Source of the DNA: Cristatella mucedo
Lineage: Eukaryota > Bryozoa > Phylactolaemata > Cristatellidae
Assembly (NCBI GenBank): GCA_009760855.2
Contig: WPIO01000030.1
Coordinates: 3,060,001-3,124,000, forward strand
Length of the DNA stretch: 64,000 bases
Direction of reading: 5' to 3'
Position numbers and translations under genes: made by a program. Below are positions 1 through 11,462 of this stretch, in pieces (position 1 is the stretch's first letter; each line of letters opens with the position of its first letter). The notes under the pieces are model-generated. The model was not told where the DNA came from, ran no database searches, and saw nothing but the letters and a program-made list of their open reading frames with translations.

Positions 1-19
1 TATTATTATTATTATTATT
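1..19 (+). repeat. (ATT)n tail, probably the end of a LINE A copy cut by the window
   Basis: The window opens in an ATT repeat like the one that ends every LINE A copy here. The body of the element would lie before the window, so this is inference from the tail alone. Confidence 0.4.
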
Positions 20-434
20 GTCGTCAGTTTCTTCTTAAAGCCATGCTATGCAACAGGATCGACTGTAGCCGTTGATGGTGGGGCTTGCATTATTTTGAAC
101 GCATGTAATATGCCGTCTGTAGAAAGCTAACTAAGGCTGCGATTACTTTAAGAGGTAATGTAGCAGCTCAGCGCTATGGCTCTGCTCAGCTGGCCACGAA
201 GCTATGCCAGCCGGCAGTAATCTTGATAGACCAGTCATACCAAACAGGCCTAACTCGGCTAAATGTGAAAGATCCTAAGACCCTTGTGACGATGAGCAAC
301 GCCATCGACCATCTTCTTAGCAGCATGTATAACCGTATACATATACAGTATCGCCATTTTAAATGGTCCTGTTTCTCTAGTTTCTAAATTATACCCTGGA
401 AAAACTGCTTCAATGCTAGCAACTAGCATGATAT

Positions 435-2070
435 ATAATAATAATAACAAAGCACTTGATAAAACGCCTTGAGAGAACTCGATCTCTGTACAGGTGCTTC
501 GCATTTGCTGAAAAGGAAAATGCAATTGAATGGTGAGTAATATCATGCTTTATAAGCAGCGTGAATGACATGGTTAGGGGTGACATGCATAGGGTCAGCA
601 TGCTAACTTGGTTAGTGGTAGCATGCATGGTGTCAGCATGCATAGGCACATGAAGGACGAATCACATTGTCCCACTAAATCCTGTCCTAAACAGGTATGT
701 TTTAAGTTCTTTTTAAATGTGGTCAAGTCTGGGGACGTTCTGACGTAAGTCGGAAGGGAGTTCCAGGCTTTGAGAGCATACGAACTAAATGCACGGCCTA
801 AAAATGATTTGAGGTTTGTACGAGATATTGGTAGACTGTGGGATTCCGAAAAGCGGGCTGTACGATGCTCGTCTTGGTGGGAGAGAAGATCTAAGAGGCT
901 GCAGCGAAAGAATGAAGTGACCAAACATTGAGCGACAAAACTTTGAAGTCAATCCGTTGCTTGACTGGTAGCCAGTGCAGGTCGGCGAGAAGTAGTGTGA
1001 TGTGGCAACGGCGATGCTCACGACAGACAAGCCTAGCTGCAGAGTTTTGCAACAGCTGCAATTGACTGATCGCACACGCTGCTAGGCTAGTAAGCAGTGA
1101 GTTGCAAAAGTCGAGACGGGATACGGCGAATGCATGGACCAACTTAGGCGTTGTATCCTAGAAAGCGCCTAGAAAGAGATTGAGCTCTCTGATGGGGGCT
1201 TTATCAAGTGCATTATTTGTAATAATATAATACTTATCTAAACAAGCCCAATTTGTAACAGCGTTAAGTAGCTGAAAGTAGGCATATTTGACTTTTGAGC
1301 TGATGTCTTCGTCTAACGAGAGGTCACTTTGGAACATGGCACTTAGATTTCGTGCTGATTCAACATGAGATATGCTGGCAGAGACAATTTTGAGCGTCAG
1401 CCTTTTCAATTTCTGAATCACATAGGGTTTGCCCATAACTAGTTAGTTAGTTCTAGCATTATTTACTTTTGGAAAATTTGCTGCCGTCCATGTGCTGATG
1501 TCATCAATACATGCAGCAAGTGAGTTGAGGGAATTCGAGGTGCTCGACGGTTGGGATAGATCAAGGCTCAGGGACAAGTGAATGCCATCCGCATAGAAGT
1601 GAAAGCCTAGATTGTGCTTGGCAATCCCATCAGCAAGAGGGAGAGTATAAACTGTAAAAAAACCGGATCTAGCACGGAGCCCTGAGGTACCACAAATTTC
1701 AGAAGTACCTGGGATGATCTTTGTCCATTCATGGCGATACTCTGGAGTCTCCCACTAAGAAACGACCCGAACCATTGCAGAGCCGTGCCAGTGATGCCCA
1801 GGTGAGATGACAAGCGCTCAAGAAGAACTTTATGATCGGCGGTATTGAAAGCTGCCGAAAGATCGAGCAAAACAAGCAGAGACACTCTAACCATGTCCGC
1901 ATTCCTAAGTAGGTCGTTGTATACCCTAAGCAATGCTGACTCTGTGGAGTAATTAGCTCTACAGCCAGACAGGAACTTACTAGAAAGGTTTGAAGTTTCG
2001 ATGTATGAGTTCGGCTAATCTGTGGCGACCCGTTCCAGTGTCTTTGATAGGAATGGTAGAAAGGAGACTG
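435..2070 (-). mobile_element. LINE A copy A1 (CR1/L2-like non-LTR retrotransposon), 5'-truncated and decayed
   Basis: Read on the minus strand, this copy contains broken reverse-transcriptase (RT) frames. They carry the motif A region (LLDLSAAFN, with N for the usual D), the motif B region (VVPQGSVLDP, with V for the usual G) and the downstream ESARNL and LDFCNSLL blocks shared by all LINE A copies. It ends in the family stem-loop (GCGCC..GGCGC) and an (ATT)n tail at 435-448. Stops and frameshifts separate the coding blocks at 1607-1933, 1158-1436, 891-1142 and 595-924, so it is dead. The 5' end is lost within the RT domain. A short plus-strand LINE A 3' end is nested in it at 1159-1232. Confidence 0.85.
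1159..1232 (+). mobile_element. Very short LINE A 3' end nested antisense in copy A1
   Basis: The segment carries the family 3' stem-loop and an AT-rich tail on the plus strand. It splits the minus-strand copy: the host text reads GTATCC before it and TTATCTAAAC after it, which are adjacent in the related copy near 36950. Only about 70 bp of element was inserted. Confidence 0.75.
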
Positions 2071-2730
2071 GGCTTGATAAAATACTTCCTAAGGCCATCA
2101 GTGCAGTCAGGTGTGACTGACTGCATTTGACTGCAATTGATGCCAGCCATGTATTGCCATGACTAACCAGCCTATGAGCATATATATTGCGAGCATTCAA
2201 ATTAGTGAGTGAGGTGAGCCCTTGGCACCATGGTAAATTTCATCTTCTCCGGTACACAGTAATCTACCAGGCCGAGTTCGAGGATTTGATTTCACGTTAA
2301 TAGATGTAACAGATCTTCTAGAGATTTACTTGGTTGAATCTGTAATTTTACGTGACGCTTCAGCCAGCGACAGTCTAACGTTGCTGTCAACTGCAGAAGC
2401 AAAACAATGGATGACCGTAAATCCATAAAAGTGCACTCTACTTTGGTTACCGTCAAACTATAGTATCTTCATGCACAAAATTTGACGGAATTTACTTTGG
2501 CACATTGCTACCTGGCCCTTTGCTGCAGGAACACTAAGAGCAGCTGCACTGCTGAGCTCTAAAGTGGCTCCTTCCTACCTGACCTACATGTAGACTCTGC
2601 CGATGATATCAAATAAACAAAAAAGAGTCGAACATTGGTCGACCAACTGTGTAGAGCTATTTACTAGCAGCTAAGGCATACGTTTCAGTAAATTTATTTT
2701 ACTTGGCATTATGCAAAAATTAAGATTAAT
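2071..2730. other. No assignable feature
   Basis: AT-rich sequence without a convincing ORF. The first tens of bases may be a decayed upstream extension of LINE A copy A1. Confidence 0.4.
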
Positions 2731-3398
2731 AATAAGGATATGCTCGGTAAGCACCCTCAGCGTCTCGACTTCCGCAACTCACTGCTCACTGGCTTACCAG
2801 CATGTGCGATCAGGCGATTGCAGCTGGTGCAAAACTCTGCAGCTAGGCTTGTCTGTCATGAGCGTCGCAGTGGCCACATTACTCCACTTCTCGCCGACCT
2901 GCACTGGCTACCAGTCAAGCAATGGATTGACTTCAAGGTTTTGTCGCTCACTTTTAGATCCCTTCATTCTATGGCTCCAGCCTATCTCTAAGACATACTC
3001 CCCCATCAGGCCAAGCATCGTACCACCCGCTTTTCGGAATCCAACAGTCTAGAAATACCTCGTACAAACCTCAAATCCTTTGGAGACCGTGCATTTAGTT
3101 CGTATGCTCCCAAAGCTTGGAACTCCCTCCCGACCTGCGTCAGAACATCCCCTGACCTGACCACATTTAAAAGGAACATAAAAACACACCTATTTAGGAC
3201 AGCATTTAGTGGGTCCCAGTGATTCGTCCTTCACGTGCTTATGCGTGCTGACACTGTGCATGTTACCCCTAACCATGCTATTCATTTTGTTTGTTTTTCA
3301 AGCATGATTTTACTTACCATTTAATTGCATTTCCCTTTGCAGCAAATGTAAAGCGCCTGGAAAAAGATTAAGTTCTCTGAGGGCGCTTTATCAAGTAC

Positions 3399-3421
<23 letters not shown>
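2731..3421 (+). mobile_element. LINE A copy A2, 3' half only
   Basis: Starts inside the region after the RT domain and runs to the stem-loop and (ATT)n tail at 3401-3421. The LDFRNSLLTGLPACAI block and HWLPVKQWIDFKVL block are the family's C-terminal coding hallmarks, but the frame is broken after about 80 codons. Typical 5' truncation from incomplete target-primed reverse transcription. Confidence 0.85.
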
Positions 3422-3429
<8 letters not shown>

Positions 3430-3494
3430 CAGTCTAGAGGCTTTGACATTGGCTGCGAAAGAAATACGATCGGATGGTCAGATGGAACAGTTAG

Positions 3495-4387
3495 CAGCAG
3501 CATGCTCAATAACAAACAGGAAAATTACATGGTTAGAGGTGACTTGCACAGGGTCAGCATACAAGTATGTTTAGTGGTAGCTTGCACAGCTTCAGCAAGC
3601 ATAAACACACAAATGACGAATTACAGGGAACCACTAAAAGCAATGATATATAGGTGTGTTTTTAGTTTCTTTTTTCAATTTATTCATGTCAGGAGATGTC
3701 ATGACGGAAGTCGAGAGTGAGTTCCTGTCTTTGGGAGCGTACAGACTAAAGGCATGGTCTCCAAAGGATTTGTCGTTTGTACCAGGTCTAGGTAAACAGT
3801 GATATTCCGGAAAGCGAGTGGTACGACGATTAGCCTAGTGGGGAGTAGATTGTATAGGTAGTATGAAGCCAAAGAATGAAGGGACCTAAAAGTGAATGAC
3901 AAGACCATGAAATATATGCGTTGCTTGACTGGTAGCCAGTGCAGGTCGGCAAGAAGAGCAGTGATGTGGCAACTGCAACACTCACAACAGACAAGCCTAG
4001 CTGCAGAGTTTTGCTACAGCTATGCGAGCCTGCTTGCACAGGCCGGATATAAAGCAAGCATGATATTACACATGATTCAATCACGTTTCCCTTTGCAGAA
4101 AATGTAAAGTGCCTAGAATGAGATTGAGTTCTCTGAGGGCGCTCTATCAATTGCATTATTACTAATATTATCATTAAGCAGTGAGCTGCAGAAGTCAAGA
4201 CGGATGTCACAAATGCATAGAACGCCTTAATGTGGTAGCTCTGCCTAAACAATCCCGAATATACTAATGTTGTGTTGCTGAAAGTAGACAGGCTTGATTG
4301 TGGAGCTGATGTGGTCGTCTTACGAAAGGTCTTTTTGGAACACGACACCTAGATTTCGTGCAGATTTAGCTGCAGGCATCCTAGCAA
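3495..4387 (-). mobile_element. LINE A copy A3, internal fragment
   Basis: Minus-strand match to LINE A from the ARNLGVVFQ block (near 4350) through the C-terminal block into the 3' UTR. The 3' stem-loop and tail are missing at the low-coordinate end. A plus-strand LINE A 3' end at 4046-4175 interrupts it. Confidence 0.75.
4046..4175 (+). mobile_element. LINE A 3' end nested antisense in copy A3
   Basis: Carries AGCATGATATTAC, the CCCTTTGCAG block, the stem-loop and a degenerate ATT tail on the plus strand. The flanks (CAGGCCGG before, AAGCAGTGAGC after) are nearly contiguous in other minus-strand copies, for example near 36880-36905, which shows it was inserted into A3. Confidence 0.75.
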
Positions 4388-4558
4388 AGCCGATTATGGG
4401 TTTTAATCGTAAAACGGGGTTTTTTAATTGACTCTGACAAAAAAGGGCACGATGCATCATTTTCACTATTCCGATCAACTTTTTAGTAAATATATACATA
4501 TTCAAAAAATCCGAAATAGAGAGAAGCCGCAAAATTTGAAGGGCGAATTAGGGAGGAT

Positions 4559-4561
<3 letters not shown>

Positions 4562-4650
<89 letters not shown>
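4562..4650. repeat. (TA)n microsatellite with TACA interruptions
   Basis: About 90 bp of TA dinucleotides interrupted by TACA units. Poly-Ile/Tyr frames read through it are artefacts. Confidence 0.95.
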
Positions 4651-4652
<2 letters not shown>

Positions 4653-4837
4653 GGGTTATCTGAAGAAGCCATAACCAGCTTACTATATTGATAAATGTAT
4701 ACATATATAGGTAAATAACGATAAGTTGGTTATAGCTTTCTCAGAGAACCCGATACCTTTATGCACACTTTCTAGTTCAAAGAAAGAATACTCAATGGAG
4801 TATTAATGTAATGCTCGACGACAACAATCATAACGTG

Positions 4838-7150
4838 CTTAAGAGGTGACATGCACATGGTCAGTATGCAAATTGATTTTGTAGTAGCATAAATAAATAA
4901 ATACATCCCGGCTGATTAAACAGTCTCTTTTTGCATAGCGACAGAAGAGCCTTTACGGCTATCTCCACCGCTTGCAGTGGCGATAAAGGATTGCCTGCCG
5001 CAGGAATCGAATCCACGACCTCGGGAACGATGTCGTGAAAGCAACCACCTTACTTAGTGTGCTACCACGGCATGCATACTGTCAGCAAGCATAAGCACGC
5101 AAAGGACGAATCACAAGGACCCATTAAATGCTGTGACAAATAGACGACCTTTAGCTTTTTTAATGTGGTCAGTTCAGGGGATGTTACAACTCAAGTCGGG
5201 AGTGAATTCCAGGCTTTAGGAGCTGACCAACCAAAGCCACGGTCCAGAAGGATTTGAGGTTTGTACGACGTATAGGTTAAAATTTGATTCCGAAAATCTG
5301 GTGGTACGATACTTAGCCTGGTGGGGATGTAGATCTGATGGGTAGGCTGGAGCCAAAAATGAACTGTAAACGTCTGAGTGCAAAGGCCGGTAGACCAGCA
5401 AGCAGTGAGTTACAGAAGTCCAGAGCGGACCTCACAATTGCCTAGCCAATTTAGATGAAGTAACCTTGTTTTAAATAGCCCGAATATTTGCACTGCCATG
5501 TGGCTGCAAGTAGACAGACTTGATCTTGGAACTGATGTGGTCGTCAAAGGAAAGGTCACTTTGGAATAGGCCACGGAAATTGCATACAGATTCAACAGGA
5601 TAAACACCGACATAGCCCATTTCGAGCAATGCGTTTTCCAATTTCTGAATCACCCGCGGTTTGCACATCACAATTAGGTTGGTTTTATCATCATTCAATT
5701 TAAGAAAGTTTACTGCCATCCCCACGTGGATTTCTTTAACACGTGCAGCAAGGGAGTTAAGAGAATTTGACAAGCTGAAGGGATGAGAGGGATCAAATCA
5801 AAGGTACACCTGCATATAAGTGAATACCTAGATTTTGCCTGGCAATCGCCCGGCAAAGGGGAGAGTATAAAGAGCCACAATAACCGGATCAAACACAGAG
5901 CCCTGGGGAACTGAGACATTAGTGGTTCCTCGGATTAGTGTTGTCCGCTCACACCAATACTCTTGAATCTCTCACAAAGATATACCCCGAACCATACCAG
6001 TGCAGTACCAGTGATGCCCAGGCGACAGGTATTCAAGAAGAACTTGGGGATCTATAATACCAAAAGCTGCTGAAAGATCGAGAAATACAAATGGAGATAC
6101 TCTACCTACGTCTGCATTTCTACGTAGGTCGTTGTACACCCGAACCAATGCTGACTCTATCGAATGACTATCTCTAAAATCAGACCAGTACTTACTAGGC
6201 ACGTTTGAAGTTTTAGAATACGAGTTCAGCTAGTGAGCCACGACGGGTTCAATTGTATTTGATATGAACGGTTGAAGGGAGTCTTTAATGAATTTGCTCA
6301 AGCTCTCTTGGTCTAGAGGTTATATCTTGAGAGTAGCCTGACTGCAGCCTTTTTGAAAGATACGTGGTTACGACCTGAATCCTACGACATATTTACAATG
6401 CTATTCATGTGCAGCAGCAGTCCATAGAAGCAGGACAGTAGCATTAGGGTCTAGGTGAGTATTTTTCTTCTTTAATTGTGATATGAACTTCAAGACAAAG
6501 TTACTAGTGGACTCCTTGAATGTAAACATTGAGGGACTGCTAGGAATTGAGGGACAGAATACCAGCCGGGGGGAATACTGCCACCCTACTAATGGACTCC
6601 CTGATCTTATCTACATTTTTGGGGAAAAAGCTAGAGAAGCGATTGAGTAGATCATCACAAAGACCACTTGGCAAGGAGCGAACCTGGGTACGGTTAAGTA
6701 GATGGTCGCTCGTTTTTTTAGGTTGTACGCTTTGTGCACATCCGCACGTTTAGATTGTATGACGGTGATTTAGCATTTTTTATAAAAGGTTGTCTTGGCC
6801 ATGGCTGGGTTTGATTGGTACGATCGACCGTAGTCCTTGTTTAGCCTGTCGATGGACAAGTCAGTCCTGATCTTTTGCAGTCTATGGTAAACCATAGGCA
6901 GTCTGGGTGAGGGAGCACAGTGTGATACTTCAGAGGTGCAAACTCGACGAGCACGTCAGCAACTGCCGTGTTGCAGCACTCTACCAATGATTACAGGTCA
7001 GAAAGGGGATTGAGTAGCAGAGGCGAAGCAGACGTTCTCGCACGGACAGCCTCAATATCAAGGGTCTTGAGGTTTCAAGGTTCACAGGTTATTTTAGGTG
7101 AGGATGGGGTGCACATTGTAGACTGGATAAGCTGTTGGGCATGTGGCTAG
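4838..7150 (-). mobile_element. LINE A copy A4, longest but decayed copy
   Basis: Minus-strand LINE A reaching well upstream of the RT domain. From high to low coordinates it holds a pre-RT region (LPSGLCDDLLNRFSSFF around 6600-6690), the NADVGRVSPFVFLDLSAAF motif A block (about 6060-6110), the ARN-type block near 5600, the C-terminal block near 5300-5400 and 3' UTR. Frameshifts and stops are frequent. The tail stem-loop is lost or not recognisable at the low end. A SINE of family S1 is inserted at 4891-5071 in the 3' UTR. This copy shows that LINE A has the usual CR1/L2 order (linker, RT, C-terminal domain). An endonuclease domain was not identified. Confidence 0.75.
4891..5071 (-). mobile_element. 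SINE S1 inserted in LINE A copy A4
   Basis: On the minus strand the element starts with a tRNA-like head (GCCGTGGTAGCACACTAAG, then the B box region GGATTCGATTCCTGC). It continues with the body GCAAGCGGTGG..AGCCGTAAAGGCTC and ends with CTGTTTAATCAGC and an A/T-rich tail. LINE A sequence resumes on both sides. Confidence 0.75.
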
Positions 7151-8037
7151 ATGTGGATGATCAAAATTTGATCATAATTGGTGATGATAGATAGCATGCA
7201 GTTGTATAAAACATTGTGTTGAGTGTGCAAGCTAGATGTGAGTTGGGCAAAGCACATCGGCCGTTACTTACAATGAGTCAATCAGTGCTCAAAATTCGTC
7301 CTGAATGCGTCAGATAAGCTATTGCAATGAATCTTTGAACCATCCATAACGAGGAAAGTTTTTTTTATTGCACACATGATCGAAAATGAGATCAGAGAAA
7401 TCTGACGTAAAGGAGGACCTGCACCTTAGCGTGATGGAAATGGTGAATAAAAGGCGACATTACGGTTATGCGAATCTTTTATATTTGAAGGCATGTCTTC
7501 TAAAATAAGCATCCAATATGGGTCATTGATTCGCTAGTGAGTTTTCGTAAAACATGTTTTGAACGACACTAGCTCTGAAATCGAATGGCAAATTGAACGG
7601 GATGCAAAGCCGATAACAAAACCTGATTCTAATTCAAGTCATTGAAATAAGCTTTTAACCCAAGAGTAAACAAAGTAACTTCTTAAAACATTAATGAGTA
7701 AGCCTTAAGCCAAAGCGTGCACTATATGCAGAACTTATTTTCCTTTGTTGCAGTCACTACCAGATGGGTCAAGACCTGGATAAATCTTTTCGGAATGAAA
7801 ATCAGCAACTAATTATGATTACAACTTTTAATTAATTGCTGCTCAAAGCTATAATTCTCACCAAGCTGTTGTAGAGAGCACTCTATGCTTCACGTATTAC
7901 TTAGTGCAGAATAATTCATAAGTTGGCATCGTGGCTCATTACCTAAGCCCGTGACTGCTGTTAAATAGCTGTGTCCTTTTCTCGTCCGACAGCTCTTTGA
8001 ACCCTGAACGTGCAAAAATTTACCGATCCGTCCAAGT
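7151..8037. other. No assignable feature
   Basis: AT-rich sequence with no convincing ORF, repeat or splice-flanked exon. Confidence 0.4.
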
Positions 8038-8342
8038 CAGTGTTTCTCAACTGTCCTCAAGCCGCGACCCTTTAATACAGTTCCTTGTGTTGTGGCAACA
8101 CCCAAACATAAAATTATTGTGTTCAAAATTTGGAAATGCGTGCTTCTATTTTACTTACTATTCTATTGCGTATCACTTTGCAGCAAATGTAAAGCGCCTA
8201 GAAAGAGATTAAGTTCTCTGAGGGCGCTTTATCAAGTGCAATATTATTATTATTATTATTATTCCCGATGTTCTTCGGAGACCCCTGTGAAATAGTCATT
8301 CCGCTCCCTAAGGGGTCGCGACCCATAGGTTAAGAACCACTG
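8038..8342 (-). mobile_element. SPIN-like hAT MITE, interrupted by a LINE A 3' end
   Basis: The ends are inverted: CAGTGTTTCTCAAC on the left and GGTTAAGAACCACTG on the right. Internal text such as GGGGTCGCGACCCATAGG and ATACAGTTCCTTGTGTTGTGGC matches the other four elements in reverse orientation. The element would be about 185 bp but is enlarged by a LINE A 3' end at 8143-8263. The flanking 8-mers (GTCCAAGT and ATCTACTT) do not match well, so the duplication has decayed or the ends are slightly off. Confidence 0.8.
8143..8263 (+). mobile_element. LINE A 3' end nested in SPIN-like element
   Basis: Contains the CTTTGCAGCAAATG block, the stem-loop and (ATT)n. MITE text reads GGAAATGCGTG before it and CCGATG after it; the same two blocks are almost adjacent in the uninterrupted elements. 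LINE A was therefore active after this hAT insertion. Confidence 0.85.
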
Positions 8343-8898
8343 ATCTACTTGGACATATGAATAAAATATCCTGTCCATCAGCACCGGAATGTCATGGATT
8401 TCAATTCTAATTTTTCGCAAGAATTAAAAGCTTAAGAAATGTGGTGCCGTAGGAGTCTGCCCCGTATTTTATATGTACATAAATACTTTCTTGTCACTTC
8501 AGCTTTGTCAAATATTTTCTGGTCGTTGGGCCACGTCATTTAAATAAAGTTTCCCTAGTGTCATGTTCAAAAGAGTGCTTCTCATCACTGAGATTTCTAC
8601 CCGACGTTGTATTCGAGTATTCAGGCTTTTCTGACATCAAGTGATAACTACTTATTGTAATCTAGGCAAGATATATTACACTAAAGCAGTTTGGCATTTT
8701 ATAATTTCTGCAATGCAAGTTCAAGCTGACAGAATTTTAAGGTTTTTGCTTGAATACTATTTACATACACATCGTGAAAAGAATACCAACCTAACACCTG
8801 ACACTTTGTCATGGTAATATCGTGTGTAAGCATGAGGCAGCAACTTAATTAGATTAACCCACATACATAGTAGCAATAGTTTAAGAACATTATTATCA
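8343..8898. other. No assignable feature
   Basis: AT-rich spacer between the SPIN-like element and LINE B copy B1. Nothing convincing seen. Confidence 0.4.
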
Positions 8899-8957
8899 AT
8901 TGAAATGTTTCTGACATTCCATTATGTTCAATATGCTCAACTAGCTGCTTAGCAACA
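8899..8957 (-). other. Inverted 5' segment of LINE B copy B1
   Basis: The text ACATTCCATTATGTTCAATA is the reverse complement of copy B2 around 50941-50968, with one or two changes. In B2 this block lies immediately upstream of GGTTTCAAGAGG, the point where the direct-orientation part of B1 begins. This is the geometry expected from twin priming during LINE integration. Confidence 0.85.
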
Positions 8958-10319
8958 AGGTTTCAAGAGGCAGCACTCAACTAAAACAGCTCTCCTCCGT
9001 GCTAACGATGACATTCTCCGTGGCAACGACGACGGGAATGTCACTGCCCTAGCTCTGCTAGATCTGTCTGCTGCCTTCGACACCATTGATCACGAATTGC
9101 TGCTTGAACGACTGAGAACAACGATAGGTCTGGCAGACGAAGCACTGGCGTGGTTTAAATCATACTTGTCTGATCGTGTTCAATCCGTGTCGTGTGGGGG
9201 TCAGGTCTCAGACATGAGAAGGGTCACCTGTGGAGTCCCTCAAGGGTCTGTACTTGGTCCCTTGCTGTTCTCCATTTATACGCAACCTCTGGGAAAAGTG
9301 ATTAAGGCCCATGGAATAGGATATCACTTCTATGCTGACGATACTCGGTTGTATTTGTCATTTAAACCGTCGGAATCTGCTGCAGCAACTGAGAAACTGA
9401 ATGCTTGCCTTGCCGATATTTGATTCTGGATGTCGGAAAACTTCCTGAAATTAAATGACGATAAAACCGAACTGCTTCTCATAGGACACCCTAAGCGTGT
9501 GGCTGGATTAAAAGGCTTTGCTCTTCTAATAGGTGATGCTATTGTGCGACCTTCACCACGTGCTCGTAATCTAGGTGTCGTGTTCGACAGCTGCCTGAAT
9601 TTCAAAAGCTTGATTCAGAAGACTGCCTCTACAGCTAGCCATCACATCCGATCCCTATCCAAGATTAGAAGCTGTCTCCCACAGTGGCTTGTAAAAAATT
9701 TAACTAGCTCTTTAGTTCTGTCTCGGCTTGATTATTGTAATTCTCTCTTGGCTGGGCTACCAAAGAAAGCTATTATGCCACTACAGCGGACTATGAATAT
9801 GGCTGCAAGGCTGGTCTTCAAGTCCCAGCGGTTTGAGCACGTGTCACCTTTGCTGGAAGAGCTAGGATGGATGCCAGTTGAGCAAAGTATACAGAGCAAA
9901 GTTCTTATGCTGACCCACAAGGCCGGCCACGGCTTGGCTCCTTCGTATCTAGCTGAACTGCTACATCAGTTTCAGCCTGTTCGCGCCCTCAGGTCCTGTG
10001 TGCACAATAAATTAGCTGTCCCATTCCTCCGCTTAATGACAGTTGGCGACCGAAGCTTTAGCTCTGCAGGTCCTAGACTGTGGAACTTTTTCCACAATTC
10101 TTACGCAACGACATCTACTCTCCAACTGCCGACTATGGCACATCTTTTTCACCGGTCCTGAACTGCTACTTCTAAGCTACTCACTACCTCAACTGCTCTC
10201 CTAACTCTGCTATGCTTCCCACTTTCTCTTTGTTGCGTGAGACGAAGTCTGTTGGCTACCGAATGCGTACCGAAAGCCGCTTAGGCTGTGAGTGGGCTAT
10301 ACAAAACTCTCCTGCGTAA
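8958..10319 (+). pseudogene. Reverse transcriptase of LINE B copy B1 (broken)
   Basis: Encodes RT motif A ([13 protein letters not shown]), motif B ([10 protein letters not shown]) and motif C (YADD near 9336), then the FLKLNDDKTELLLIG block and the C-terminal domain with [16 protein letters not shown]. Compared with the intact copy B2, a TGA at 9421-9423 replaces an Arg codon, and one base is missing near 10086-10095 (ACTTTTTCCAC against ACTCGCCTCCAC), shifting the frame before the end. The product would be an incomplete non-LTR RT lacking an endonuclease. Confidence 0.9.
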
Positions 10320-10378
10320 CACCCACATGGTCAATATGACTTTGTGGAGTTACTGACGGAGATACATTACATCAATAA

Positions 10379-11462
10379 ACCCAAAATTTCGTGTAACCAT
10401 ATTGTATTTGTAAGTAGTAATTTATGCATTTTGGTTATATGTTTAGTTTGCATTAATAAAATACCGGTATAAGTACATACGACAAGTGCTTGGAGGAGTG
10501 AATAGTATTTTATTGATCACATAATTTTAACAAATTAACAAAAAATAAAAATTGCACGAATCGGAGATGGGATGCACAGAGCTTAAGTTTCTAACATTGC
10601 CTGCTATAACGGCAGATATAAATCATTGTGCTGCCTAACTCATCGAACAGCTTTCTGTGTGGTTTTTACCTGGAACTAGCTCTGGGTCATAGTCGGTGGC
10701 TCAAGCAGTGAGGTTAAGGTAATTGAAAGTCATGCAACTTTCGAGCCGATTTTGACCACTGTCTTGTAAATAATATTCAATAATGATTGACTCGAATGAA
10801 TGAATTGCTTCCATGTAGACGTCACACTAGTTTCCTTTGCAAAGAAATATTATCAGCAAAGGCACATCGAGTGGCAAGGATCAAGGCCAGGCCACGATTC
10901 AGAGACCGTGTACTTTTTGTAACTAAACCATAATTTTGGAGGTGAATGAATGAGATACTTTTTCAATTGTTAAAAAGCTCACAAACTTGATCCTTTATAG
11001 AAAAGACTTGGTGAAGACTGTTGCTTTCATGAGATGAAGGTCTCCTTTACAAGATGGGCATCGGCTGGTGCATTCGATATATCGAAACTGCTGACATCAC
11101 ATTGCCGAAGAATATTTGCAAAGACAGTAAACCAGTAGAATGCATTCTGTTAGAGCTAGATCTTGACTCACTCCTTGTCTTGGAGGCTAAAAGTAAAAAG
11201 AAAACATTTGTTACTCGCATCCTAAAGTAAAGGCTATCACCAAATTGCATTTCGATACGTCTAGTGGATTTCATACTAATCATTCTACTCAGTAAACTAT
11301 GCACATCGTAATTACGTCTTCTAGAAAATACTAACTTGTGCCCTTAGCTTGCTAGTGACCTTAAGTCAATTTTTATCTTACGAAATGCTTTACTTAATGG
11401 GTATGTTTTGCGGCCTATATCATTAATCCATTTTTAGTTAGACATCACTGAGAACCTCGTTG
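10379..11462. other. No assignable feature
   Basis: AT-rich region downstream of LINE B copy B1. Short ORFs here look like chance. Confidence 0.4.

Larger units (their letters stand above)
8899..10378 (+). mobile_element. LINE B copy B1, 5'-truncated with 5' inversion
   Basis: Nearly identical to the intact copy at 50772-52400 from GGTTTCAAGAGGCAGC onward, including the whole RT core, the C-terminal domain and the 3' end (GACGGAGATACATTACAT). The first 59 bp (8899-8957) are inverted relative to the rest. Truncation lies just upstream of RT motif A. High similarity to the intact copy indicates a fairly recent insertion. Confidence 0.9.

Noticed and set aside
3502-3720. Plus-strand ORF of 72 codons
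   Set aside because: Antisense of LINE A 3' UTR sequence.
9330-9605. Minus-strand ORF inside LINE B, repeated at 51356-51631
   Set aside because: Antisense shadow of the RT frame, conserved only because the LINE copies are similar.
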